Below, piece after piece: positions 16,752 through 24,516 of a stretch of 64,000 bases of DNA. Every line of letters starts with the position of its first letter. The first letter of the stretch is position 1. A model generated the notes under the pieces. It was not told the DNA's origin, ran no database searches, and was given only the letters and a program-made list of their open reading frames with translations. The DNA is taken from the NCBI GenBank assembly GCA_963750015.1, contig CAVVPU010000177.1, forward strand, positions 25,965 through 89,964, written 5' to 3'. The position numbers were made by a program, and so were the translations under genes. The stretch comes from CAVVNC01 sp963750015 (GTDB lineage Bacteria; Desulfobacterota; Syntrophorhabdia; Syntrophorhabdales; WCHB1-27).

Positions 16752-17117
16752 ATGATGAGAAGACCACGATTTCAAAGTTTCGGCTGCGCCGTCGGTCTCT
16801 GCCTGCTCGTCATGTTTCTTGCCGCATGCGAGTCAAGGGACAAATACGTCGGGGTTTACCAGGCCGAGGCCAAGGGATCCGCAATGCCTGATGTGATTAT
16901 TCTTGATCTGAAAGCAAACGGCGACGGCCTCTGGAAATTGAGTTCACATGAGAAAAAGGGCGAGTTCGTCGAAGTTCCTTTCGCCTGGTACATCAAACGA
17001 GGCGACCTGAGGATAAACACCAAGGCAGGGGGCGTGATCGTGGCCAAGATAGAGGAGAACACGATCCGGATGACCCTGCCCGGGATGAAAGAGCTGACGC
17101 TCAGCAAGACCCCATAG
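16752..17117 (+). CDS. Small lipoprotein, function unknown
   Basis: A 121-residue protein with a lipoprotein signal: basic start, hydrophobic stretch VGLCLLVMFLAAC with the lipidated Cys near residue 26, then Glu-Ser-Arg. The mature part is a small beta-rich domain (GVYQAEA, VIILDLKANGDGLWKLSS, GGVIVAKIEENTIRMTL) similar in character to small META/lipocalin-like lipoproteins, but no family is recognised. It starts 12 bases after the MauE/DoxX-like gene and ends the operon, converging on the flavodoxin-SCP2 gene. It probably works in the periplasm with the preceding membrane proteins. Confidence 0.65.
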   Translation: MMRRPRFQSFGCAVGLCLLVMFLAACESRDKYVGVYQAEAKGSAMPDVIILDLKANGDGLWKLSSHEKKGEFVEVPFAWYIKRGDLRINTKAGGVIVAKIEENTIRMTLPGMKELTLSKTP

Positions 17118-17191
17118 AGTACATCCTTGCAACAGGTTAGTCCTCTTTCTCGCGTCCGAGGTGGCAGCTTCCACCCCTGCGAGGGCAAAGA

Positions 17192-18271
17192 TCAACTCGG
17201 GCTTTGGGCCTTTGCAAACAACTGCATCATAAGGGAGAGGTCACCGGATACCCGGTACTTCTGCTCCATGATCATCTCCCGACCGTCTGCCTTGCCGGTC
17301 ATTATATCCATCCAGATGTTGAAAGGTGTCTCGATGGTGAGGCTGGGACTGTCCCATGATCCTTTTTGGGCCTTTATAGTTCCTTTCTCGATGATGAAAT
17401 AGCAGGAGCCCTCGACTTCTCCGGAGAAGGTAAACTGAAGTACCGCGGTCTTGTCGCCTGCCGCTGCCGCATCGATCCCGAACGGAAAGAGAAGCATGAA
17501 GCTTTCGAGGGAGTCGGGCCGGGGGACCATCTTCTTCTCTTCGAACTCTTTCGGCGTCACGCCCTCGGCAAGGCAGGTCTTCCACATGACGTTGGCCATG
17601 GCCGCGAAGAGTTGAGGATCGATGAGCGGTTGGGTGATCTTCTTCATCGTCTCGGGAGAGACTTCCATAGACTGAACCAACTCCCGTCCTGCCTGGGCGG
17701 TAGCCTCAAATACCTCCGTCGCCTTCTCCTTCAAGAAAGGGCTTTGGAGCACTTCCGCTGCCGGACGGTAAATCTCTGCCGCAAGCTTATGGCCGCGGGT
17801 GGCGTAGCTGTAATTCATGAGGGCTGAAAGGGGATTGAAATGGGCCTCATCCGGCATGCCGGCGACTGAGAGTATCGCGATCGCCGGTCTCTTGCGACGC
17901 ACGGGATGAAACATCCGTCCTTCCTGAATCTCAAAAAACGGTTGAAGGGCCGGAATGGTTCTTTCCAGGAAAGCCTTCATGGTAGAGGTCATGGAGTAGT
18001 TATAGAGGGGCGTTGCATAAACGGCGAGGTCCGATTCCGACCATTTGGGGAGCAGCTCGTTCGTCATGTTGTCCTTGTGAATGCACGTGCCCGGAGTCTT
18101 TGTCCAACAGGTTAAGCAGCCGATGCAGTTCTTGATGCTCTTTTCCCTCAGGGCCACCACCTCGACCTCCGCGCCGGCTTCCCGCATACCTTTGACGAGG
18201 CAGCTCAACATCAATTCGGTCTTGCTCCGGCCCGAAACCCGCGGGCTAGAATTGAGTGCCAGCACTTTCAT
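17192..18271 (-). CDS. Flavodoxin-family NAD(P)H-dependent FMN reductase fused to an SCP2-like domain
   Basis: A 359-residue fusion. Residues 1-190 form an NADPH-dependent FMN reductase/iron-sulfur flavoprotein-like domain: ALNSSPRVSGRSKT is the FMN phosphate loop, CIGCLTCWTKTPGTC gives a cluster of four cysteines near residue 50, and YATPLYNYSMTSTMK is the flavin-ring loop. Residues 255-355 resemble the SCP2 sterol-carrier fold (LQFTFSGEVEGSCYFII, SLTIETPFNIWMDIMTGK). SCP2 domains bind hydrophobic ligands, so a lipid-like or aromatic substrate is plausible. It stands alone, divergent from the toxin-antitoxin operon, with its own promoter and a GGAGG near the start. Confidence 0.75.
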   Translation of the reverse strand: MKVLALNSSPRVSGRSKTELMLSCLVKGMREAGAEVEVVALREKSIKNCIGCLTCWTKTPGTCIHKDNMTNELLPKWSESDLAVYATPLYNYSMTSTMKAFLERTIPALQPFFEIQEGRMFHPVRRKRPAIAILSVAGMPDEAHFNPLSALMNYSYATRGHKLAAEIYRPAAEVLQSPFLKEKATEVFEATAQAGRELVQSMEVSPETMKKITQPLIDPQLFAAMANVMWKTCLAEGVTPKEFEEKKMVPRPDSLESFMLLFPFGIDAAAAGDKTAVLQFTFSGEVEGSCYFIIEKGTIKAQKGSWDSPSLTIETPFNIWMDIMTGKADGREMIMEQKYRVSGDLSLMMQLFAKAQSPS

Positions 18272-18302
18272 GTCGTGCCTCCTTCAGTTTCGTCGAACTA
18301 TT

Positions 18303-18317
18303 TATCATCCAATGATA
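18303..18317. repeat. 15-base inverted repeat in the leader of the flavodoxin-SCP2 gene
   Basis: TATCAT and ATGATA flank CCA, about 32-46 bases before the ATG on the minus strand. It lies in the predicted transcribed leader and could be an operator or simply a small AT-rich hairpin. No repeat of the same sequence was noticed elsewhere in the window. Confidence 0.3.
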
Positions 18318-18371
18318 GACCCATCTTAGGAGAAAGACGATTCTATAATCATAAAGCAAGAGATTAAGGTG

Positions 18372-18400
18372 ATCGTAACAGCAGATAGAGTCCTTGTCAA
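18372..18400 (-). promoter_or_regulatory. Promoter of the flavodoxin-SCP2 gene
   Basis: On the minus strand, TTGACA (18395-18400) and TACGAT (18372-18377) are separated by 17 bases. The -35 box lies 13 bases from the -35 box of the divergent toxin-antitoxin promoter, so the two RNA polymerase sites are nearly back to back. Confidence 0.5.
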
Positions 18401-18413
18401 GTCGACCCATCGA

Positions 18414-18469
18414 TTGACACGCCCGCGGCCTGGTGCTACAGTTAGTCATAATTATGGTTAACCATAATT
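18414..18469 (+). promoter_or_regulatory. Promoter and palindromic operator of the toxin-antitoxin operon
   Basis: TTGACA (18414-18419) and TACAGT (18437-18442) with a 17-base spacer predict initiation near 18449. A perfect 20-base palindrome, AATTATGGTT followed by its reverse complement, occupies 18450-18469, exactly at the predicted start and just before GGAGG. Type II antitoxins commonly repress their own operon through such a palindrome. The AT-rich site stands out sharply from its GC-rich surroundings. Confidence 0.7.
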
Positions 18470-18479
18470 GGAGGCAGAA

Positions 18480-18746
18480 GTGAAGACACTCCCGCTTTCG
18501 GAAGTGAAAATGAAATTGAGCGCCCTCGTGGACCGGGTGGAGGCAACGGACGAGGAGGTCGTCATTACGAGGAACGGTCGGCCCGTTGCGATACTCGTGA
18601 GTCCAGACGAGTATGGGAGTTGGAAGGAGACGGTTGCGGAGAAGTCTCAGGCGGGACGCGTCGATGAGATCAAGAACGGTCTTCAACAGCTCAAAGACAG
18701 GAAGGGCAGGCTCTACGCCCTGGAGGATCTTTTTGACGACGAATAG
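18480..18746 (+). CDS. Phd/YefM family antitoxin
   Basis: An 88-residue protein opening with the Phd/YefM DNA-binding fold: PLSEVKMKLSALVDRVEA, then VVITRNGRPVAILVSPDEY, the conserved core of the family. The rest (WKETVAEKSQ onward, ending ALEDLFDDE) is acidic and probably disordered until it wraps the toxin. GTG 18480 is preferred over the upstream TTG 18468 because GGAGG at 18470-18474 is five bases before it; the TTG lies inside the operator palindrome. The C-terminus overlaps the toxin start. It should neutralise the RelE-type toxin and, as a complex, repress the promoter. Confidence 0.85.
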   Translation: MKTLPLSEVKMKLSALVDRVEATDEEVVITRNGRPVAILVSPDEYGSWKETVAEKSQAGRVDEIKNGLQQLKDRKGRLYALEDLFDDE

Positions 18747-19032
18747 GGACTTGAGAATAGGGATGCCGGAAGACTTCGTCGGTCCCATTCGGGGAATGCA
18801 TCCGGCTCTCAAGACGAAGGTGAGAGCCTCTTTTCAAGTCATCTTGTCCGATCCGACAGCGGGGAAGGCGCTCTGCGACGATCTGGCGGGGCTGAGAAGC
18901 TTCAAGGTCGGACGGCTAAGGGTGGTCTACAAGGCATCAAAAGAGTCGGTGCAGGTTGTCGCGATTGGACCGAGAAGCCGCATCTATGAAGAAACGGCCA
19001 GGCTTATAAGACAGGAAACACGCCCTCAGTAG
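18733..19032 (+). CDS. RelE/ParE family toxin
   Basis: A 99-residue basic protein of the RelE/ParE superfamily, recognised by the long helix MHPALKTKVRASFQVILSDP, the strand pair LAGLRSFKVGRLRVVYKAS, and the C-terminal VVAIGPRSRIYEE. RelE toxins cleave mRNA in the ribosome A site, whereas ParE poisons gyrase; sequence alone does not settle which. TTG 18733 is chosen because GGAGG (18722-18726) precedes it by six bases and it overlaps the antitoxin by 14 bases, which favours coupled translation. ATG 18763 is an alternative, but it would drop the DLRIG strand usually present in the family. Confidence 0.82.
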   Translation: MTTNRDLRIGMPEDFVGPIRGMHPALKTKVRASFQVILSDPTAGKALCDDLAGLRSFKVGRLRVVYKASKESVQVVAIGPRSRIYEETARLIRQETRPQ

Positions 19033-19214
19033 AAAACGTGAGCAGCACCTCTGGTTATTTTAGGAATCCCCGTCTACCGCCGCTCCACTCCCGGCTATGC
19101 CGTACTTCCCATCGACCGAAGCCTATCATTGGCATGCGAGTGGGGAAGGGGGTTGAGAAGGGGCCGTACCAGTTTGAGAGTGGGGGCGATATCCCTTTGA
19201 TGTCGAAAGCGCTT

Positions 19215-20453
19215 TCAGCCGACGGTCGGTCCGAAGCGTCTTTGAAACTCTTCCGGTTCGAGACAGGTGATCGATGCGAGCCGCCTGAGCTGCTTGCCTT
19301 CGAAATCCTCCGGCTCGAGCCTGATCATATATTTTCTGGCGACCTCATAGAGTTGGGAGCGGATGTCGACTTTGCGCACCTTGCTCTGTCCGGACTCGTC
19401 TATAAGCTCGGAAAAAGGGATCTGTTGAATGTCCTGGGCATCCGAGATGATCGTACAGGCGTTGCCTCCCTTCTTGAGAAAACGAACAGCCCCGTACCCA
19501 AGGTTTCTCGTGTAATCCCTGTCGAAGGGGATCGGGTCTGCGGCGCGCAGTTCGTAGCCGATGTTCTTGTCCACGATAGTGACCTTGAGCCCGCATTCTT
19601 CGAGGGTCCGTTTGGAGATCCTCCTGAGCGCCTCGGCAAGGGGTATTTCGGAGAGACGTACCCGTCCCATCTCGTCCTTCCCGGCGTCCCCGTTGTCCCC
19701 ATTATTACCGAAAGCCATCCTTTCGGACATGCCCTCCGCGAGGATGGCGACCCCGTGGTCCCTCCCCATGGAGAGCCTTTTGATGATGGAACCCGTGAGC
19801 ACGTTGGCGACTTCGTCGATCGTCACCGTCTCTCTTTCGAATTCCTCGGGGATGAGCGTGATAGTCGCCCCTGCTGCCTTGCCTATGCCAAGCGCCAGAT
19901 GACCGGCGTGCCTGCCCATGGTGGTAATGAAGTACCATCTGCCCGTGGTGCGTGCATCCTCCATCAGGTTCGTGACAATGCGGACCCCTTCGTGTCTCGC
20001 TGTCTCATACCCGAAGGTAGAGAGTCCACCCGGCAGGGGAATGTCGTTGTCTATGGTCTTCGGTACATGAACCACCTTGAAATTGCCCTGGGCCTCCTTG
20101 CTTATCCAGTTGGCCATGAAGAGGGTGCCTTCGCCGCCGATGGTGAGCAGGTAGTCTATGCCGAGGCGGCCTATGGTGGCCATCATCACCCTGAACTTCT
20201 CTTGCACGTTATCCGGGTAGTCGCGTGAAGTGCGCAGGATGGAGCCGCCCCGTGTCGGTATCCTGGAGACCTCGTCGATGGTGAGTGGAATAATGTCGCT
20301 TTCCTTGCCTTCGAAGAGGGTTTTGAAGCCTCCGAGGATACCCACGACGTCCATGCCCTCGTTGATAGCCTCTATCGTTGCCGAGCTGATAACTCCATTG
20401 ATCCCCGGGGCGGGTCCTCCGCCCACGACTATGGCGAGTACGTCCTTCTGCAT
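19215..20453 (-). CDS. pfkA: 6-phosphofructokinase (phosphoryl donor uncertain)
   Basis: A 412-residue PfkA-superfamily enzyme phosphorylating fructose 6-phosphate at C1. The nucleotide-site loop reads VVGGGPAPGING (near residue 10). The donor-specifying positions read GGEGT (usually GGDGS in ATP enzymes and GGDDS in pyrophosphate enzymes) and PKTIDND (PGTIDND in classical ATP enzymes). Gly at the equivalent of residue 104 fits ATP, Lys at 124 fits pyrophosphate, and Glu replaces the usual Asp103. The TMGRHAGHLAL and PEEF fructose-6-phosphate motifs are present. ATG 20453 is preferred over the upstream GTG 20468. It diverges from nfo. Confidence 0.85.
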   Translation of the reverse strand: MQKDVLAIVVGGGPAPGINGVISSATIEAINEGMDVVGILGGFKTLFEGKESDIIPLTIDEVSRIPTRGGSILRTSRDYPDNVQEKFRVMMATIGRLGIDYLLTIGGEGTLFMANWISKEAQGNFKVVHVPKTIDNDIPLPGGLSTFGYETARHEGVRIVTNLMEDARTTGRWYFITTMGRHAGHLALGIGKAAGATITLIPEEFERETVTIDEVANVLTGSIIKRLSMGRDHGVAILAEGMSERMAFGNNGDNGDAGKDEMGRVRLSEIPLAEALRRISKRTLEECGLKVTIVDKNIGYELRAADPIPFDRDYTRNLGYGAVRFLKKGGNACTIISDAQDIQQIPFSELIDESGQSKVRKVDIRSQLYEVARKYMIRLEPEDFEGKQLRRLASITCLEPEEFQRRFGPTVG

Positions 20454-20565
20454 GGTAGTAGTCTCCACCGTTACGAAAGTTATTTCAACCTTTGTTTTCG
20501 GATTTTTCCGATGACTCTTAAGAAAGTGCAGTGAAATCGGATTTTTGGTATATTATGCGCCTCTC

Positions 20566-21399
20566 ATGCGAATCGGCTTTCACCTTCCCGTTTCCAAAGG
20601 ATTCGACCACACCCTCGGCGAGGCGCGCCGCCTGGGGTGTGAGGTCTGTCAGATTTTCGTGAAGAATCCCCGGTCATGGTCGGAGAAGAATCTTACGGAC
20701 CGGGAAATTGAGGCCTTCGGCCGCCTCTCGGCACATCTGCCGGTTGTGGCTCATCTCTCTTACTTGCCGAACATAGCCAAGTCTGATGAGGAACCGAAAA
20801 ACTTAAGAGGCCTGATTCACGAGGCGCGCCTTGCCTCCGAGTTGGGGATCGGCCGCATGGTGGTTCACTGCGGATCGAGAGAAGACGCCAGGAAAGGCAC
20901 GGAGGTTGCGGCGATGAGCGTCTCGGAAGTTCTCCTCCGGACCCCCATCACGGTGCTTCTGGAAAATGCAGCCGGCCAAGGCAAGGCCCTGGGGAGAAGC
21001 GTGGACGAGCTGGCGCGGATTTTTGAGATGGTAGGAGGCGCCGAAAGGGTAGGGTTCTGTCTCGACACTGCCCATCTCTTCGAGGCGGGCTATGACGTGA
21101 GAAGGAGATTGACCTGGAGAACCCTTATGCGCGACCTGGAGGCGCGTTGCGGAAGCGGCAGCATAGCCTTTTTCCATCTGAACGACTCGAAGACCCCTAT
21201 GGGGAGCGCCGTCGACAGGCATTGGCACATTGGAAAAGGAGAAATCGGCCCCGGATGTTTCCGTTACCTCATCAACGAAAAAAAGCTTGCCCATCTTGGG
21301 GCCGTGATGGAGACCCCGAAGACGGGCAACATGGACGAAGAAAACATGAAGACAATGAGAGGATTACTTTCTCCTCTGGTGTCTGGTCCTTTTTCTTAG
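20566..21399 (+). CDS. nfo: Deoxyribonuclease IV (AP endonuclease IV)
   Basis: A 277-residue TIM-barrel endonuclease that incises DNA at abasic sites and at some oxidised 3' ends. It starts MRIGFHLPVSKG. The family's zinc ligands are recognisable in VVAHLSYLPNIA, MVVHCGS, LLENAAGQGKALG, GFCLDTAHLFEAGYD, FFHLNDS, DRHWHIGKGEIG and VMETPK. The upstream TTG 20545 is less likely. The TATTAT sequence ending about ten bases before the ATG suggests a very short leader. It is transcribed away from pfkA. Together with nth at 49 kb the window holds two base-excision repair enzymes. Confidence 0.92.
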   Translation: MRIGFHLPVSKGFDHTLGEARRLGCEVCQIFVKNPRSWSEKNLTDREIEAFGRLSAHLPVVAHLSYLPNIAKSDEEPKNLRGLIHEARLASELGIGRMVVHCGSREDARKGTEVAAMSVSEVLLRTPITVLLENAAGQGKALGRSVDELARIFEMVGGAERVGFCLDTAHLFEAGYDVRRRLTWRTLMRDLEARCGSGSIAFFHLNDSKTPMGSAVDRHWHIGKGEIGPGCFRYLINEKKLAHLGAVMETPKTGNMDEENMKTMRGLLSPLVSGPFS

Positions 21400-21674
21400 C
21401 TTCCTGTACTTGTGCTTCCGCATCTTTTTCTTTCTCCACTTTACAACACTACCCATCCCTCACCTCATTGTTTTCAGGAAAACTGATCCCGTTAGGTCCC
21501 CTTCGATGACTGAACGTTTTAAGAATAACCTCGATTGGCTCTTTTTGCAATAAGATAATGAATGGAAGAGGCGACCGCCCAGTCAAAAGCTTTCATTTGC
21601 AGGCGCTCACCCCCGCTCACGCCCGGCTCGCGCCGTTATCTATATTGTATTTCCTATTTTTTATTTCTAAAGTA

Positions 21675-21748
21675 CGCGCCTGCCGTGAATCGAACACGGA
21701 ACCTACGGCTTAGAAGGCCGTTGCTCTATCCAATTGAGCTACAGGCGC
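21675..21748 (-). tRNA. tRNA-Arg (anticodon UCU)
   Basis: On the minus strand, GCGCCTG (21742-21748) pairs with CAGGCGC (21676-21682) as a seven-base acceptor stem, with discriminator G at 21675. The D arm GCTC..GAGC, an anticodon arm with stem ACGGC/GCCGT and loop CTTCTAA, and the T arm CCGTG-TTCGATT-CACGG are all present. The anticodon is UCU, reading AGA and AGG. CCA is not encoded. It decodes codons that are rarer in a GC-rich genome. Confidence 0.95.
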
Positions 21749-21755
21749 ACGCCTA

Positions 21756-21784
21756 ATTATACCTGTTTCGACTTCTCCTTTCAA
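21756..21784 (-). promoter_or_regulatory. Promoter of tRNA-Arg
   Basis: On the minus strand, TTGAAA (21779-21784) and a perfect TATAAT (21756-21761) are separated by 17 bases, eight bases before the tRNA 5' end. This is one of the best promoter matches in the window. Confidence 0.75.
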
Positions 21785-21942
21785 CTTGATTTGCCTGAAA
21801 AAGCAGGAAGAACGAGGAAGTATGATTGTCCGGACTCGTCCCTCTGCACGCGCCCCTTGCTATGTCCGGTGGGCCCATCGCCGCCCGGACAGCTTAGAAT
21901 CTTGACTTCATACCCGTAAAGGCTTAAAATTGTCCAGCCGCC

Positions 21943-23322
21943 ATGAGTTTCCTGAACGATGCGGTGTTTCTGTCCCGCCTTCAATTCGCCGTCACAATAA
22001 TGTTCCATATCGTCTTCCCCACGGCCACTATCGGCTTGGGCCTTTATCTTGTCATTTTGGAAGGCCTCTGGCTTGTGCGAAAGAAAGAAATTTACTACCG
22101 GATGTGCCGCTTCTGGGGGAGGATATTCGCCATCAACTTCGGCGTCGGGGTCGTGAGCGGCATAGTCATGGAATTCGAATTCGGCACGAACTGGGCCCGC
22201 TTCTCTACTTTAGGGGCCAACGTCTTCGCCCCCCTCCTTTACTTCGAGGTGCTCACCGCTTTCTTTCTCGAAGGCGGTTTCCTGGGCATCATGCTCTTCG
22301 GCTGGAAGAGGGTGCGCAGCAGCGTCCATTTCCTCGCCACATGTCTCGTGGCCGGCGGCTCGGTCCTCTCGGCATTCTGGATCGTAGCCGCCAATTCATG
22401 GATGCAGACACCTGCGGGCTTTCGAATCATAGACGGAGAGTTCGTTGCGACGGCCTTCAGCGCTGCCATCTTCAACCCTTCGACCCTCATACGCTTCGGC
22501 CATATGGTGATCGCTTCCTTTGAAACGTCGGTCTTTGCTATTGCGGGCATCTCGGCGTTCTTTCTGCTCAGGGGTCGGAATGTGGCCTTTTTTCGTCGTT
22601 CCATGGCAATCGCCCTCTTAAGCGCCGCCGTCCTGGCTCCCTTTCAGGTCTATCTTGGCGACGTGACCGGCAGGGGAGTCTTCGCTCTCCAGCCCGCAAA
22701 GCTCGCAGCCATGGAGAGCCATTGGGAAACAAACACGGGTAAAGGCGCACCCTTCGTCTTTGTCGCCATTCCGGACAGCGCCGGGGAAAGAAATATCTTC
22801 GCGGTTTCCATACCTGACGGCTTGAGCCTCCTCGTGACCCATACGCGGTCGGGTCGCGTGCGGGGCCTCAAGGAGTTCCCTGCAAGCGAAAGACCCAACG
22901 TGCCCGTGCTCTTCTATGCTTTCCGCATCATGGTCGGTATCGGTTTCCTCTTCCTTTTGATCATGATATGGGCCCTTCTCCTTGTCAGGAAGGGAAGGAT
23001 TTTCGAGCAGCGCACCTTCCTCAAGACCCTCGTAGTCACGCAGCCCCTCGGCTGGTGCGCGGTTGAACTGGGATGGGTCACGGCAGAGGTGGGCCGCCAG
23101 CCCTGGCTTATCTACGGCATGGTGCGAACTTCGCAAGGCGTGTCACCTATTGCACCGGGCAACGTGGTCTGGTCCTTATCACTCTTTATCGTTATATTTC
23201 TGGCCATCGGTGGCAGCTACGTCTATTACATCCTGAGGGCCTTCGGACAGGGTCCGGACATGGACAGTCCCATTCCCCCTGTGCAGAAACCGGCTATTGC
23301 AAAGGGTTTGGAAGAATTATGA
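21943..23322 (+). CDS. cydA: Cytochrome bd-type quinol oxidase subunit I
   Basis: A 459-residue integral membrane protein with about nine hydrophobic helices. CydA carries haems b558, b595 and d and reduces O2 with quinol electrons. SRLQFAVTIMFHIVFP holds the conserved N-terminal His ligand. The EVLTAFFLEGGFLGIMLFGW segment holds the two conserved glutamates, and EVGRQPW the Arg/Gln/Trp motif. The Q-loop region between helices six and seven is short, as in the cyanide-insensitive (CIO) subclass rather than E. coli bd-I. Its partner cydB follows after a 127-base gap. In a presumed anaerobe this oxidase probably removes oxygen. No CydX or CydCD is seen nearby. Confidence 0.9.
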   Translation: MSFLNDAVFLSRLQFAVTIMFHIVFPTATIGLGLYLVILEGLWLVRKKEIYYRMCRFWGRIFAINFGVGVVSGIVMEFEFGTNWARFSTLGANVFAPLLYFEVLTAFFLEGGFLGIMLFGWKRVRSSVHFLATCLVAGGSVLSAFWIVAANSWMQTPAGFRIIDGEFVATAFSAAIFNPSTLIRFGHMVIASFETSVFAIAGISAFFLLRGRNVAFFRRSMAIALLSAAVLAPFQVYLGDVTGRGVFALQPAKLAAMESHWETNTGKGAPFVFVAIPDSAGERNIFAVSIPDGLSLLVTHTRSGRVRGLKEFPASERPNVPVLFYAFRIMVGIGFLFLLIMIWALLLVRKGRIFEQRTFLKTLVVTQPLGWCAVELGWVTAEVGRQPWLIYGMVRTSQGVSPIAPGNVVWSLSLFIVIFLAIGGSYVYYILRAFGQGPDMDSPIPPVQKPAIAKGLEEL

Positions 23323-23449
23323 CCGGGAGCACTTCGCAAGCCCGTCCACAGAGGGTGGGATCAAGGGGCGCCGCAAATTGTGTTTTACCTTTTCGTGAAG
23401 CCCCGTTCCGCGGACGAGGGTTGCATACTCTTTATCTGAAGGAGGCCTC

Positions 23450-24448
23450 GTGGTTTTGATCGACGTGTGGGCAGTCCTCGTGGCCCTCGCAATGATTCTT
23501 TATGTCGTGCTGGACGGGATTACTCTCGGCATCGGAATCCTTTTCGGTGCCTTTGCCGGCGAAAAGGATCGTTCTCTTCTCATCTCGACCATAGCCCCCG
23601 TCTGGGACGCCAACCAAACATGGCTTCTCTTCGGCGGCGGTGCCATCTTTGCGGCCTTCCCAATAGTTTTCGCAGTTCTTTCGAGCGCCCTTTACCTTCC
23701 CCTCATCACCTTCATCATGGGGCTCATATTTCGTGGTGTGACCTTCGAGTTTAGGGAGCACGGCAGGAGAAACAGGGTCTGGGACCTCGGCTTCTTTCTC
23801 GGGAGCCTCCTCGCCTGCCTGAGCCAGGGGTTTACTTTGGGGGGTCTTCTTACCGGCATATCGGTCTCGGGCGGGCAGTTCTCCGGGGGGCCTTTCGACT
23901 GGCTCAACCCTTTTTCAGTGATGGTCGGGATTGCTCTGATTCCCGGCTACATCATGCTTGCCGCCTCCTACCTCCTGATGAAAACAAAGGGTCATATTCA
24001 ACAGAAAGCGTACTCCCTATCCCGTATATCGGCCTTTATCGTCGTCGCTTTCATGGCCATCGTCACCGTTTGGACGCCTTTCCATTACCCGCTGGTCCTT
24101 CAGCACTGGCTTGAAGCCCCGCGCATCTACTTCGTATGGGCTTTTCCGCTCATAGGCCTTTTCGCTGTTTTCAGGCTGGCCAAAGCAGTACACGCGAGGC
24201 GGGAGGCTCCGCCCCTTTTGTGGGCTATCGTGCTCTTCCTTTCGGGCTACCTCGGTCTCGCCGCCTCGCTCTACCCTTATCTCATTCCACCCCACATCAA
24301 GATATGGGAGGCCGCTGCGGTGCCGAAAACACTCGAGTTCACTTTGTGGGGCGCCCTTGTCGTGCTCCCCCTGGTTCTTGCATATACGGCCTACAGTTAT
24401 TGGGTTTTCAGGGGTAAGACGGCGGACGGGGAAGGATACGGAGGATAA
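23450..24448 (+). CDS. cydB: Cytochrome bd-type quinol oxidase subunit II
   Basis: A 332-residue membrane protein with about eight or nine hydrophobic helices, opening with the CydB signature LDGITLGIGILFGAF and PVWDANQTWLLFGGGAIFAAFP. Further on are FRGVTFEFR and SQGFTLGGLL. CydB completes the oxidase and is structural in haem d insertion and oxygen access. The start is GTG 23450, preceded by GAAGGAGG, a strong ribosome-binding site. The 127-base spacer after cydA is unusually long for this pair. It converges on fdhE. Confidence 0.9.
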   Translation: MVLIDVWAVLVALAMILYVVLDGITLGIGILFGAFAGEKDRSLLISTIAPVWDANQTWLLFGGGAIFAAFPIVFAVLSSALYLPLITFIMGLIFRGVTFEFREHGRRNRVWDLGFFLGSLLACLSQGFTLGGLLTGISVSGGQFSGGPFDWLNPFSVMVGIALIPGYIMLAASYLLMKTKGHIQQKAYSLSRISAFIVVAFMAIVTVWTPFHYPLVLQHWLEAPRIYFVWAFPLIGLFAVFRLAKAVHARREAPPLLWAIVLFLSGYLGLAASLYPYLIPPHIKIWEAAAVPKTLEFTLWGALVVLPLVLAYTAYSYWVFRGKTADGEGYGG

Positions 24449-24516
24449 CTTTTGAGCTCGCCGGGATTGCCCGCTTTTCAACGGCAGACTCGATTCGCGA
24501 GCCGGACCCGACTTTT

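Noticed and set aside
19038..20228. 396-codon open frame opposite pfkA
   Set aside because: Antisense to a conserved phosphofructokinase, with composition typical of a shadow frame.
21400..21674. Possible small gene or RNA between nfo and tRNA-Arg
   Set aside because: The stretch is pyrimidine-rich with no start/ribosome-binding site combination or stable structure that I could support.
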